This document shows, piece after piece, positions 21,899 to 34,356 of a stretch of 38,711 nucleotides of DNA; position 1 is the first letter of the stretch; the number at the start of each line of letters is the position of its first letter. The DNA is from SYIM01 sp041182885 (GTDB lineage: Bacteria; Pseudomonadota; Gammaproteobacteria; Burkholderiales; Burkholderiaceae_E): positions 1-38,711 of the forward strand of contig JBMSQB010000041.1 of assembly GCA_049423065.1 (NCBI GenBank), given 5' to 3'. Under the pieces are notes generated by a model. The model had not been told where the DNA came from. It did no database searches and worked only from the letters and a program-made list of their open reading frames with translations. The translations under genes and the position numbers were made by a program.

Positions 21899-22993
21899 AT
21901 GAGTGTTCATCGTCTTGAGGTTGCGCTGGGCGAACGCAGCTACCCGATTCTGGTGGGTCCAGGACTGCTCGAGGGGGGCGCTGAGCTTGCCGGGCTGGTC
22001 GCCGGCCGGCAGGTGGCCATCGTGACCAACGCGAGGGTCGATGCGCTGTACGGCGAGCGGCTGCGCAGCGCGGTCGGGCGTGCCTCGCCAGCCACCTGCA
22101 TCACGATTGCACTTGATGAGGGCGAACAGCACAAGGACTGGTCGTCGCTCAACCGGGTGTTCGATGCGCTTCTTGCCTCGCAGTTCGATCGACGCTGCCT
22201 GATCGTGGCGCTGGGGGGCGGCGTGGTGGGCGACACGGCAGGGTTTGCTGCGGCAACCTACCAGCGTGGCGTCGACTTTGTCCAGGTGCCCACGACGCTG
22301 CTCGCGCAGGTCGACTCATCGGTGGGCGGCAAGACCGCGATCAACCACCCGCGCGGCAAGAACATGATCGGCGCCTTCCATCAGCCGCGGCTGGTGCTTG
22401 CCGATACCGACACGCTAGCGAGCCTGCCTGCGCGAGAACTGTCGGCAGGCATCGCCGAAATGCTCAAGCATGGCGCGATCGCCGACCCACACTATCTCGG
22501 GGTGCTGGAGGCCGACATGGCGCGGCTGCGCGCCGGGGATGCGGCCGCACTTGCCGCCGCGGTGGTCCGGTCCTGCGAAATCAAGGCGGGCGTGGTGGGG
22601 GCTGATGAGCGCGAATCGGGTCTGCGCGCCATTCTCAACTTCGGCCACACCTTCGGTCACGCCATTGAAGCGGGTGCCGGTTACGGGCAGTGGCTGCACG
22701 GCGAGGCGGTGGGAGCCGGCATGGTGATGGCAGCCGATCTGTCGCATCGCCTGGGGCTCATCGACGCGGCCGTGCCCGAGCGGCTGCGCGCCGCGGTGGC
22801 GGCGGCGGGGTTGCCGGTCGAGGGGCCGGGCTGGCCCGCAGAGCGCTATGTTCAGCTGATGAGCGTCGACAAGAAGGCCTCGCAGGGCATTCCGAAGTTT
22901 GTGCTGCTGGAGGCGCTGGGCCGCGCGGTGGTGCGTTCGGCACCCGTCGATCTGGTTCATCAGACCTTGCGCGCCTGCTCGGCGGCGCACTGA
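21899..22993 (+). CDS. aroB: 3-dehydroquinate synthase
   Basis: AroB converts DAHP to 3-dehydroquinate, the second step of the shikimate pathway, using NAD and a divalent metal. The 364-aa product has the dinucleotide-binding GGGVVGDTAGFAAATYQRG (about 105-123), the substrate-binding VDSSVGGKTAINHPRGKN (about 143-160), and the metal ligands Glu in AGIAEMLKHG, His in NFGHTFGHA and His in WLHGEAVGAG. Length is typical. The ATG follows CCAGGAATCAATTC. It sits 60 bases after aroK, with a hairpin between. Confidence 0.96.
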   Translation: MSVHRLEVALGERSYPILVGPGLLEGGAELAGLVAGRQVAIVTNARVDALYGERLRSAVGRASPATCITIALDEGEQHKDWSSLNRVFDALLASQFDRRCLIVALGGGVVGDTAGFAAATYQRGVDFVQVPTTLLAQVDSSVGGKTAINHPRGKNMIGAFHQPRLVLADTDTLASLPARELSAGIAEMLKHGAIADPHYLGVLEADMARLRAGDAAALAAAVVRSCEIKAGVVGADERESGLRAILNFGHTFGHAIEAGAGYGQWLHGEAVGAGMVMAADLSHRLGLIDAAVPERLRAAVAAAGLPVEGPGWPAERYVQLMSVDKKASQGIPKFVLLEALGRAVVRSAPVDLVHQTLRACSAAH

Positions 22994-23010
22994 GCGCGCG
23001 GGCGCCCCAA

Positions 23011-24192
23011 GTGGTCGGGGTCACAGGGTTGCCGCGCGCGGCCTGGGCGGCCGATCCGGCCCGATCGGCCGGGCGAATGCATGCGGAGCCCCCAGCTGGG
23101 GGCCGCACGGCTTTTCAGCGCGACCGCGACCGGATCGTGCATTGCACGGCCTTTCGAAGGCTTGAATACAAGACGCAGGTCTTCATCAATCACGAAGGTG
23201 ATCTGTACCGCACGCGGCTCACGCATTCGATCGAGGTGGCGCAGATTGCCCGCACGGTCGCGCGCGCGCTGGGCCTCGATGAGGATCTGACCGAAGCCGT
23301 CTCGCTCGCCCACGATCTGGGACACACGCCGTTCGGTCACGCCGGACAGGACGCGCTTGACGCCGCCATGACGCGCTGGGGGGGCTTTGAACACAACCTG
23401 CAGTCGCTGCGGGTGGTTGACGAGCTTGAGCAGCGCTATGCCGCGTTTGACGGGCTCAACCTGAGCTTTGAGACCCGCGAGGGCATTCTCAAGCGCTGCC
23501 GGCCTGAACTCGTCCAGGCACTGGGGGAGGTGGCGGGGCGGTTCCTGCGCGGCGGGTCACCCTGCCTGGAGGCGCAGATCGCCAACCTCGCCGATGAAAT
23601 CGCCTACAGCAACCATGATGTCGACGATGGCCTGCGGGCCGGGTTGATCGATCAGGAGGCGTTGCAGGCGGTTGACCTCTTCGCACGCCACCGCCGCGCC
23701 GTGCTCGAGCGCTATCCGGCGCTCGCCGAGCGCAGGCTGGTGCACGAGACCATCCGCCGGATGATCAGCGAATTGATCGAAGACCTGACCGGCGAGACCT
23801 TGCGACGGGTGTCGGCGGCCGGCGTGGGAAACGTTGCCGAGGTTCGCGCGAGCCCACCGCTCGCCGCTTTCTCCGCGCCGATCCGGCGTGACCTCAGCCA
23901 GCTCAAGCGCTTTCTCGCCGAGCGGCTCTACCAGCACCCGCGCGTGGAGGCGGTGATGGATGCGGCGCGTGCGGTGGTGGGTGAACTGTTCGAAAGCTAT
24001 CGCGCCCAGCCCCAGGGCTTGCCCGCCGAGCATCGCGAACGGTTCAGCCGGCTGGGCGAGCGTGCGATAGCCGACTACATCGCCGGCATGACCGACCGGT
24101 TTGCGATTCGCGCGCATCACGAGCTCACCGGCCGGCGGGTTCGCGAGTTCGACGCCGGGCAGGTCGACGCCGGGCAGGTCGACGCCGGGTAA
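23011..24192 (+). CDS. dgt: dGTP triphosphohydrolase-like HD-domain protein
   Basis: This protein belongs to the Dgt family, which hydrolyses dNTPs to the nucleoside and triphosphate, controlling dNTP pools. The 393-aa product has the N-terminal FQRDRDRIVHCTAFRRLEYKTQVF, then the HD metal site: His in RTRLTHSIEVAQIA, the HD pair in SLAHDLGHTPFGHAGQD, and Asp in NLADEIAYSNHDVDDGL. The start is uncertain: GTG 23011 is chosen, but TTG 23029 and ATG 23077 are in frame; the last would cut conserved residues before GGRTAFQRD. The C-terminal DAGQVDAGQVDAG comes from a 15-bp tandem repeat and looks nonfunctional. The order aroK-aroB-dgt-gltB is common in betaproteobacteria. Confidence 0.9.
   Translation: MVGVTGLPRAAWAADPARSAGRMHAEPPAGGRTAFQRDRDRIVHCTAFRRLEYKTQVFINHEGDLYRTRLTHSIEVAQIARTVARALGLDEDLTEAVSLAHDLGHTPFGHAGQDALDAAMTRWGGFEHNLQSLRVVDELEQRYAAFDGLNLSFETREGILKRCRPELVQALGEVAGRFLRGGSPCLEAQIANLADEIAYSNHDVDDGLRAGLIDQEALQAVDLFARHRRAVLERYPALAERRLVHETIRRMISELIEDLTGETLRRVSAAGVGNVAEVRASPPLAAFSAPIRRDLSQLKRFLAERLYQHPRVEAVMDAARAVVGELFESYRAQPQGLPAEHRERFSRLGERAIADYIAGMTDRFAIRAHHELTGRRVREFDAGQVDAGQVDAG
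24151..24189. repeat. 15-bp tandem repeat in the dgt 3' end
   Basis: GACGCCGGGCAGGTC occurs twice in tandem (24151-24165, 24166-24180), followed by GACGCCGGG (24181-24189) and the stop codon. It encodes the repeated DAGQV at the Dgt C-terminus. The period of 15 keeps the reading frame, so length changes would be tolerated. Confidence 0.85.
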
Positions 24193-24500
24193 GCGGCGCG
24201 CTCGGCTATCGGCGGGCACGTCCGCGATATACTTTAAAGTTCGACTGTAAAAAACCGCAACCGTGGCCCGGGCTCTTCCGCAGCGCGCAAAATCCGCCCA
24301 GCGGGAGTGCGTTCAGGTCGCGTTGGCCAACCTGGGTTTTCGACTGCAATCGGGCGAAATACCCAGCCGGCGGAGGTCATGGCGCAGTGCCGCATCGATG
24401 GGTGTTCTCATCATCAGGCGGCCGGCGGACCGCCTGACGGTGCGGCCGCGGAAACGTGCATGACCAACACCGTCCGGTCAAAGGGTTCTGGAGCTTAGAC
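24193..24500 (+). promoter_or_regulatory. gltB leader: promoter-like box, palindrome, hairpin
   Basis: This 308-base gap precedes gltB. TATACT (24228-24233) is a good -10 match, without a clear -35 box. The perfect palindrome ACTTTAAAGT (24231-24240) overlaps its end and could be an operator. Further down, TCAGGCGG (24414-24421) and CCGCCTGA (24430-24437) form an 8-bp stem with an 8-nt loop, which lies inside the small frame at 24379-24498. A leader of about 260 nt is implied. Glutamate synthase is usually nitrogen-regulated, but I recognise no specific binding site. Confidence 0.45.
24379..24498 (+). CDS. Possible leader peptide upstream of gltB (39 aa)
   Basis: An open frame of 39 codons starts with ATG just after GGAGG (only two bases of spacing, tighter than ideal) and ends with TAG two bases before the gltB ATG. 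The peptide begins MAQCRIDGCSHHQAAGG and includes Cys4, Cys9, Cys27, His11 and His12. The stop is so close to gltB that its translation could affect gltB initiation. It overlaps the 8-bp hairpin of the leader. It is not a recognised family and may be chance, since GC-rich DNA has many open frames. Confidence 0.25.
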   Translation: MAQCRIDGCSHHQAAGGPPDGAAAETCMTNTVRSKGSGA

Positions 24501-29234
<4,734 letters not shown>

Positions 29235-29255
29235 GCGAACGGGGCGGACACGCAG

Positions 29256-29288
29256 GCGGGCCCGCTGGGCTTGCGCTGCCTGGCCCGC
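29256..29288 (+). other. Inverted repeat in the gltB-gltD spacer
   Basis: GCGGGCC (29256-29262) and GGCCCGC (29282-29288) can form a 7-bp stem with a 19-nt loop in the 96-base spacer. No T run follows. It could tune the relative amounts of the two subunits, or be chance in GC-rich sequence. Confidence 0.35.
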
Positions 29289-29330
29289 GCGAGCAGAGAC
29301 AACGCAACCAAGACGGATAGGCAGTCAATC

Positions 29331-30818
29331 ATGGGCAAGGTCACCGGATTTCTGGAGTTCGAGCGGCTCGAAGAGGCATACGAGGATGCGAGCGCGCGCG
29401 TTCATCACTATCGCGAGTTCGTGCTGCATCTTGATGACGCGGCGGCCGCGCGTCAGGGTGCGCGCTGCATGGACTGCGGTATTCCGTTCTGCCAGAACGG
29501 CTGCCCGATCAACAACATCATCCCCGACTGGAACGACCTGGTGTATCGGGGCGATTGGCGGCAGGCGATCGATACCCTTCACTCCACCAACAACTTTCCC
29601 GAATTCACCGGGCGGGTGTGTCCGGCGCCTTGTGAGGCGGCCTGCACGCTCAACATCAACAACGACCCGGTGGGCATCAAGTCGATCGAGCACGCGATCA
29701 TCGACAAGGCCTGGGAGATGGGCTGGGTGCAGCCGCAGCCCGCAGCGGTCAAGACCGGCAAGCGGGTGGCTGTGATCGGGTCAGGTCCTGCCGGGCTCGC
29801 GTGCGCGCAGCAGCTTGCGCGTGCCGGTCACGATGTGACGGTATTCGAGAAGAACGATCGGTTGGGCGGGTTGCTGCGCTACGGCATTCCCGACTTCAAG
29901 ATGGAGAAGACGCACATCGATCGCCGGGTCGGGCAGATGGAAGCCGAAGGCGTCACCTTCCGCACCGGCGTTCTGGTCAGTCGCGAACCGCTTGCGCCCA
30001 TCATCACCAGCTGGGCGCGTGAAACGGTGCATCCCGATCAGCTGCTGCGCGAGTTTGATGCGGTGGTGCTTGCGGGGGGCGCCGAGCAGCCCCGCGATCT
30101 GCCCGTGCCGGGTCGTGAACTCGCGGGCGTGCATTTCGCGATGGAGTTCCTGCCGCAGCAGAACAAGATCGTGGCGGGCGACCCGGTGAGCGGACAGATT
30201 CTCGCCACCGGCAAGCATGTCATCGTGATCGGCGGCGGCGATACCGGCTCGGACTGTGTGGGCACGAGCAATCGCCAGGGCGCGGCATCGGTAACGCAGT
30301 TCGAACTCATGCCCCAGCCGCCCGATGAAGAGAACCGCGCGCTCACCTGGCCCTATTGGCCCTACAAACTGCGCACCTCCTCGTCACACGAGGAAGGCTG
30401 CGAGCGCGACTGGGCGGTGAGCACCAAGTCGTTCGTCTCCGACGACAAGGGCCATGTGCGTGCGCTCAAGGCTGCAAAAGTCGAATGGATCCGCGATCCC
30501 GCGAATGGTCAGATGAAAATGAGCGAGGTGCCGGGCTCGGAGTTTGAGCTCCCTGCCGATCTCGTGCTGCTTGCCATGGGGTTTGTGGCGCCGGTTGGTT
30601 CGGTCCTCGAATCGTTTGGCGTCTCTCGCGATGCGCGCGGCAATGCGCAGGCAAGCACCGAGGGCGAACGCAGCTACGCCACCAGCGTCGGCAAGGTGTT
30701 CGCCGCGGGTGACATGCGCCGCGGGCAGTCGCTGGTGGTCTGGGCGATCCGCGAGGGCCGGCAGTGCGCGCGCGCGGTCGATGAATTCCTGACCGGTCAG
30801 TCGGAGCTGCCGCGCTAG
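29331..30818 (+). CDS. gltD: Glutamate synthase (NADPH), small beta subunit
   Basis: GltD oxidises NADPH through FAD and passes electrons by iron-sulfur clusters to GltB. The 495-aa product has the N-terminal cluster motifs with Cys46, Cys49, Cys54, Cys58 (RCMDCGIPFCQNGCP) and Cys97, Cys101, Cys105 (RVCPAPCEAACT), the FAD-binding GSGPAGLACA (150-159), and the NADPH-binding VIGGGDTGSDC (about 304-314). The C-terminal VFAAGDMRRGQSLVVWAIREGR is typical. ATG 29331 gives the family N-terminus MGKVTGFLEF; earlier in-frame codons are not conserved. Confidence 0.97.
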   Translation: MGKVTGFLEFERLEEAYEDASARVHHYREFVLHLDDAAAARQGARCMDCGIPFCQNGCPINNIIPDWNDLVYRGDWRQAIDTLHSTNNFPEFTGRVCPAPCEAACTLNINNDPVGIKSIEHAIIDKAWEMGWVQPQPAAVKTGKRVAVIGSGPAGLACAQQLARAGHDVTVFEKNDRLGGLLRYGIPDFKMEKTHIDRRVGQMEAEGVTFRTGVLVSREPLAPIITSWARETVHPDQLLREFDAVVLAGGAEQPRDLPVPGRELAGVHFAMEFLPQQNKIVAGDPVSGQILATGKHVIVIGGGDTGSDCVGTSNRQGAASVTQFELMPQPPDEENRALTWPYWPYKLRTSSSHEEGCERDWAVSTKSFVSDDKGHVRALKAAKVEWIRDPANGQMKMSEVPGSEFELPADLVLLAMGFVAPVGSVLESFGVSRDARGNAQASTEGERSYATSVGKVFAAGDMRRGQSLVVWAIREGRQCARAVDEFLTGQSELPR

Positions 30819-30867
30819 GCGCACACTTTCGCTGCCTCGTGCACCGTCTTCACCGGGTCGCGGGCGC

Positions 30868-31962
30868 GTGATCACAGACGGGCGGATGCTGTGGCTCGAT
30901 GCGATCCGGGTGATCGCCGCGCAGCTGATCGTGTTGCACCACCTGTCCATCTATGGACCGGTCGCGCAGGCGGTGCGCTCGGTGGCGCCGGGCGTCATTG
31001 ACTGGCTGGATGACTACGGCCGGATTGCGGTGCAGGTGTTCCTGGTGATGGGCGGATTTCTCTTCATTCGCTCACGCCTCTGGCGCAGTGCGCCTGATCT
31101 CGGCGCGGTCGCGCGAGCGCTCATGCGTCGCTGGCTGCGGCTGTTCCTGCCGTTTTATGTCGCGCTGCTGTGGGTGCTCCTCGCGTCGGTGCCGGGGCAA
31201 GCCTGGATTGGCGCCGACTGGGTGCCGCAATGGCCGGATCTGCCCACCGTGCTTGCCCATCTGACCGGGCTCTATGACTACCTGGGGATCGATGCGCTCA
31301 GCGCCGGTGCCTGGTACGTCACCATCGACTTTCAGCTGCACGCGGTGGCGCTTGGGTTCGCGTGGCTTGCCGCGAGGAGTGCGTCGGCTCGGGCCTCACA
31401 GCAGCGCGTGTTCATGCTGCTGGTTGCGCTGGGCGCTGGCGCGTCGCTCCTGTGGGTCAATCGCCGCGCCGACTGGGACTTCCAGCCGCTCTACTTTTTC
31501 GGAAGCTTTGCGCTCGGCGTGGCGGTTGAAGGTCTGGCACGCGGCGCCGGGCGCGACCAACGGTTGACGGCGCTCGCTATTGTGCTGCTGGCGGTGGGGG
31601 CGCTTGCGATCGACTGGCGGCTCCGGATCGCCGTTGCGCTCGCCTGCGCGCTGGTTCTGATGGCCGGAGTGCGCGGCTGGGGCGCAACATTCGATACCTG
31701 GTTGACGGGCGGGCGGTCACCCTTGCGCGCGCTGATGCGCCGCTCGATTGTGGTGCTCGGTGATATCAGCTATGCGCTCTTCCTGGTTCATTTTTCGGTC
31801 TGCGTGATGGCCAATGCAGTGTTTGTGCGCTTCACTGACCAGTCACCTCCCGTCGCGATCATCTTTTTCCTCGCGGCCTGGGCAGGCAGCCTGCCGCTTG
31901 CGGCGCTGCTGCACCGATGGGTTGAACGACCGCTCGCCAAACGGAGGCACTCTCATGGCTGA
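30868..31962 (+). CDS. Membrane acyltransferase of the OafA/YrhL family
   Basis: This belongs to the acyltransferase-3 family of inner-membrane enzymes that transfer acetyl or other acyl groups to sugars of O-antigen, exopolysaccharide or peptidoglycan. The 364-aa product has about ten hydrophobic segments, the N-terminal LDAIRVIAAQLIVLHHLSIYG with the likely catalytic His pair, the VFLVMGGFLF motif and the C-terminal ISYALFLVHF. It starts with GTG at 30868; an ATG at 30886 is an alternative that still keeps the conserved region. The last eight bases overlap the amidase gene, so the two may be coexpressed. Substrate is unknown; no polysaccharide genes lie nearby. Confidence 0.85.
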   Translation: MITDGRMLWLDAIRVIAAQLIVLHHLSIYGPVAQAVRSVAPGVIDWLDDYGRIAVQVFLVMGGFLFIRSRLWRSAPDLGAVARALMRRWLRLFLPFYVALLWVLLASVPGQAWIGADWVPQWPDLPTVLAHLTGLYDYLGIDALSAGAWYVTIDFQLHAVALGFAWLAARSASARASQQRVFMLLVALGAGASLLWVNRRADWDFQPLYFFGSFALGVAVEGLARGAGRDQRLTALAIVLLAVGALAIDWRLRIAVALACALVLMAGVRGWGATFDTWLTGGRSPLRALMRRSIVVLGDISYALFLVHFSVCVMANAVFVRFTDQSPPVAIIFFLAAWAGSLPLAALLHRWVERPLAKRRHSHG

Positions 31963-33358
31963 TTCCACGCTGGCCGATCTGACCGCCGCCGAGCTCGCCG
32001 AACAATTTTCGCGGCGCGATCTCTCACCCGTGGAGGTGACGCTCGCGGTGCTCGAGCGGATCGACGCGTGCGAACCGCGGGTGAACGCCATGTACCGGAT
32101 CGCACGCGAGTCTGCCCTCGAGGCGGCGCGCGAGTCGGCGCAACGCTGGCAGGCAGGTGCACCGCGTTCGGCTGCCGACGGTATTCCCGTCACGGTCAAG
32201 GAGAACCTGTACTCCAGGGGTGACCCGGCACCGATTGGCACCGCAGCGGGCAGCCTCGCGCCGCGCCCGGCGGATGCGCCGCCGGTTGCGCGGCTGCGTG
32301 AGGCAGGTTGCGTCATCGTCGGAAAGACCACCATGCCCGACTTTGGCATGCTCTCCTCTGGCCTCTCCTCGATCCATGGCATTACCCGCAACCCGTGGCG
32401 CACCGATCTGAATCCGGCGGGCTCTTCGTCGGGCGCGGCCGCAGCGGCTGCGGCGGGTTACGGGCCCTGGCACCTGGGTACCGATATCGGCGGCTCGATC
32501 CGGCTGCCCGCGTTTCACTGCGGCGTCTTCGGGCTCAAGCCCAGCCTGGGCCGGGTACCCATCAACCCGCCATTTCTCGGGCGCGTGGCTGGCCCGCTGA
32601 CCCGCACGGTGCATGATGCGGCGCTACTCATGAATGTCATTGCACAGCCCGATGCGCGCGACTTCATGTCGCTGCCTGCCGAGGCCTGTGATTACACGCA
32701 GGATCTGGAGCGCATTCAGCTTGCGGGACTTCGAATCGGTCTGCTTGAGGACATGGGCACCGGTTGGCCTGCCGAGCCTGCGGTGGTCGACACGGTTCGC
32801 GATGCGGCGCGCGCGCTCGAGCGGGCCGGTGCGCAGATTGAGCCGATCCCGAGTTTTCTCAGTGCAGAGATGCTGGACGGGATCCAGCAGTTTTTCGAGG
32901 CGCGTTCACACAATGAGCTGATGGCGCTCGACTCGGCCGCGCGCGCGTCCGTGCTGCCCTTCATCGTCGAATGGGCGACCTGGCGCGCGAGCGTGTTCAG
33001 TGGCGCTGATGTGATGCGTGCTTACAACCAGATTCATGCCATGCGGGAGGCGGCGGTGGCGGCGAGCCAGCCGTTTGACTATCTGCTGATGCCGACCGCG
33101 CCGATCGCGCGGTATCCGGCCGAGCATGCATGCCCTGGCAATGACCCGCACCGCGCGCTCGATCACATCGCTTTCACCGTCGCCTGGAACATGAGCGAGC
33201 AGCCTGCGGCGGCCGTCAACTGGCGATTTGATGGTGAGGGGCTGCCGCTTGGTGTCCAGCTGGTTGGGCGCCGGTTTGATGACCGGGCGGTGTTGCGGCT
33301 TGCCCGGGGGATCGAGATGCTGCGGCCAGTGCAGCAGCCCTGGCCGCCAGTTCGATAG
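31955..33358 (+). CDS. Amidase signature-family hydrolase
   Basis: The amidase signature family hydrolyses C-N amide bonds with a Ser-Ser-Lys triad; substrates range from aryl amides to tRNA-bound Glu in GatA. The 467-aa product has Lys82 (VTVKENL), the GSSSG loop (156-160) with the cis-Ser, and the nucleophile Ser181 in DIGGSIRLPA. It is not GatA: no gatB or gatC is nearby and the sequence is closer to general amidases. The ATG at 31955 is preferred, following ACGGAGG; the earlier in-frame start 31814 lies within the acyltransferase gene. It converges on the MaoC-type gene with 11 bases between. Exact substrate unknown. Confidence 0.88.
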   Translation: MADSTLADLTAAELAEQFSRRDLSPVEVTLAVLERIDACEPRVNAMYRIARESALEAARESAQRWQAGAPRSAADGIPVTVKENLYSRGDPAPIGTAAGSLAPRPADAPPVARLREAGCVIVGKTTMPDFGMLSSGLSSIHGITRNPWRTDLNPAGSSSGAAAAAAAGYGPWHLGTDIGGSIRLPAFHCGVFGLKPSLGRVPINPPFLGRVAGPLTRTVHDAALLMNVIAQPDARDFMSLPAEACDYTQDLERIQLAGLRIGLLEDMGTGWPAEPAVVDTVRDAARALERAGAQIEPIPSFLSAEMLDGIQQFFEARSHNELMALDSAARASVLPFIVEWATWRASVFSGADVMRAYNQIHAMREAAVAASQPFDYLLMPTAPIARYPAEHACPGNDPHRALDHIAFTVAWNMSEQPAAAVNWRFDGEGLPLGVQLVGRRFDDRAVLRLARGIEMLRPVQQPWPPVR

Positions 33359-33369
33359 TTGGTGTGCGC

Positions 33370-33840
33370 TCAGCCGGGCTCGGCGTTGCGGCAGCGGCAA
33401 AGCGACATGCTCTTGGAACTCATCACGACTTCGTCGTTCTGGTTGAGGCATTCCTGTTGCACCAGCAGGATGCCCCGATCGGGTTTGCTCTGCGAGCGGC
33501 GTGCTTCGATGACGGCCACCCGGACGCGCAGCGTGTCGCCCGGCCGAACAGGGCGGATCCAGCGCAGTTCATCGAGTCCGGGCGAGCCCATGCTGGAGGC
33601 GGGCGAGAGAAAATGGTCAACCAGCATGCGCATCATGATGGCGCCCGTCATCCAGCCGCTCGCAATCAACCCGCCATATAGCGACCCGGCAGCAGCCTGC
33701 GGATCGGTGTGAAAAGGCTGTGGATCATAGCGCTGGGCAAATTCAACGATCTCTTCAGCGCTCACCGTGTGTGAACCGAACTCGTGCACCTCGCCAGGTA
33801 CGTAGTCTTCGAAGTAGCGGTCTTTCAGGGACATCGGCAT
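33370..33840 (-). CDS. MaoC-like (R)-specific enoyl-CoA hydratase-type protein
   Basis: This is a single hot-dog-fold protein of the MaoC dehydratase family, which adds water to enoyl-CoA or acts in related thioester reactions. The 156-aa product has the catalytic pattern YDPQPFHTDP, with Asp39 and His44, followed by GSLYGGLIASGWMTGAIMMR and the LRWIRPVRPGDTLRVRV strand. It could serve fatty-acid, polyhydroxyalkanoate or amino-acid catabolism; nothing nearby decides which. ATG 33840 has an AGGAGG sequence seven bases upstream, stronger than most here. A longer frame to 34620 is antisense to hslR and rejected. Confidence 0.87.
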   Translation of the reverse strand: MPMSLKDRYFEDYVPGEVHEFGSHTVSAEEIVEFAQRYDPQPFHTDPQAAAGSLYGGLIASGWMTGAIMMRMLVDHFLSPASSMGSPGLDELRWIRPVRPGDTLRVRVAVIEARRSQSKPDRGILLVQQECLNQNDEVVMSSKSMSLCRCRNAEPG

Positions 33841-33882
33841 CGTGGTCCTCCTGGGCTGCCTAAAATACCCCAATTCACATGT

Positions 33883-33899
33883 CGCGGTGATGAACCGCG
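33883..33899. other. Inverted repeat in the maoC-like/hslR divergent gap
   Basis: CGCGGT (33883-33888) and ACCGCG (33894-33899) are perfect inverted repeats with a GATGA loop in the 84-base divergent gap. It could be an operator or an RNA hairpin in the hslR leader. No convincing promoter boxes were found beside it. Confidence 0.4.
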
Positions 33900-33924
33900 T
33901 CGATTCTTCAGGGAGCGCTTCCGG

Positions 33925-34356
33925 GTGGGGCGGCATTCGCAGGAACAACCGAGTCACGCGCCCGTCACGATTCGTCTTGACAAGTGGTTGTGGGCGGCGC
34001 GGTTCTTCAAGACCCGAGGTCTGGCACAACAGGCGATTGAGGCCGGTCGCGTGCTGGTCGACGGCGAGCGCGTGAAGGTGGCCCGAGCGCTTCGCGCAGG
34101 CGAGGGCGTGACGATTCGCGTTGGCGATCAGGAGCAGTGCGTCGAAGTGCTGGTGCTGTCGGAGCAGCGTGGGCCCGCGACGGTCGCCCGGACGCTTTAT
34201 CGCGAGACGCCCGAATCCGTCGCAAGGCGCGAGGCGCTTGCCCTGCAGCGAAGGCTTGCGCCCGAGCCGGCGTGGGCGATCGAGCAGGGCCGGCCCACCA
34301 AGCGCGACCGGCGGAAGATGGAACGCTTTCAGGGTGGGGGATATTCCGATGAATGA
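33925..34356 (+). CDS. hslR: Heat-shock S4-domain RNA-binding protein Hsp15
   Basis: Hsp15 binds free 50S subunits carrying stalled nascent chains and helps recycle them. The 143-aa product has an S4 RNA-binding domain at about residues 14-75 with RLDKWLWAARFFKTRGLAQQAIEAG and VLVDGERVK, then a basic C-terminal tail (RPTKRDRRKMERF). No ATG is available; the GTG at 33925 follows GGGAG at nine bases and gives a family-like length, slightly longer than E. coli's 133. It overlaps the next gene by eight bases. Confidence 0.87.
   Translation: MGRHSQEQPSHAPVTIRLDKWLWAARFFKTRGLAQQAIEAGRVLVDGERVKVARALRAGEGVTIRVGDQEQCVEVLVLSEQRGPATVARTLYRETPESVARREALALQRRLAPEPAWAIEQGRPTKRDRRKMERFQGGGYSDE

Noticed and set aside
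31955..33358. GatA, the glutamyl-tRNA amidotransferase subunit
   Set aside because: It shares the amidase signature, but no gatB or gatC is adjacent and the sequence around the triad looks like a general amidase.
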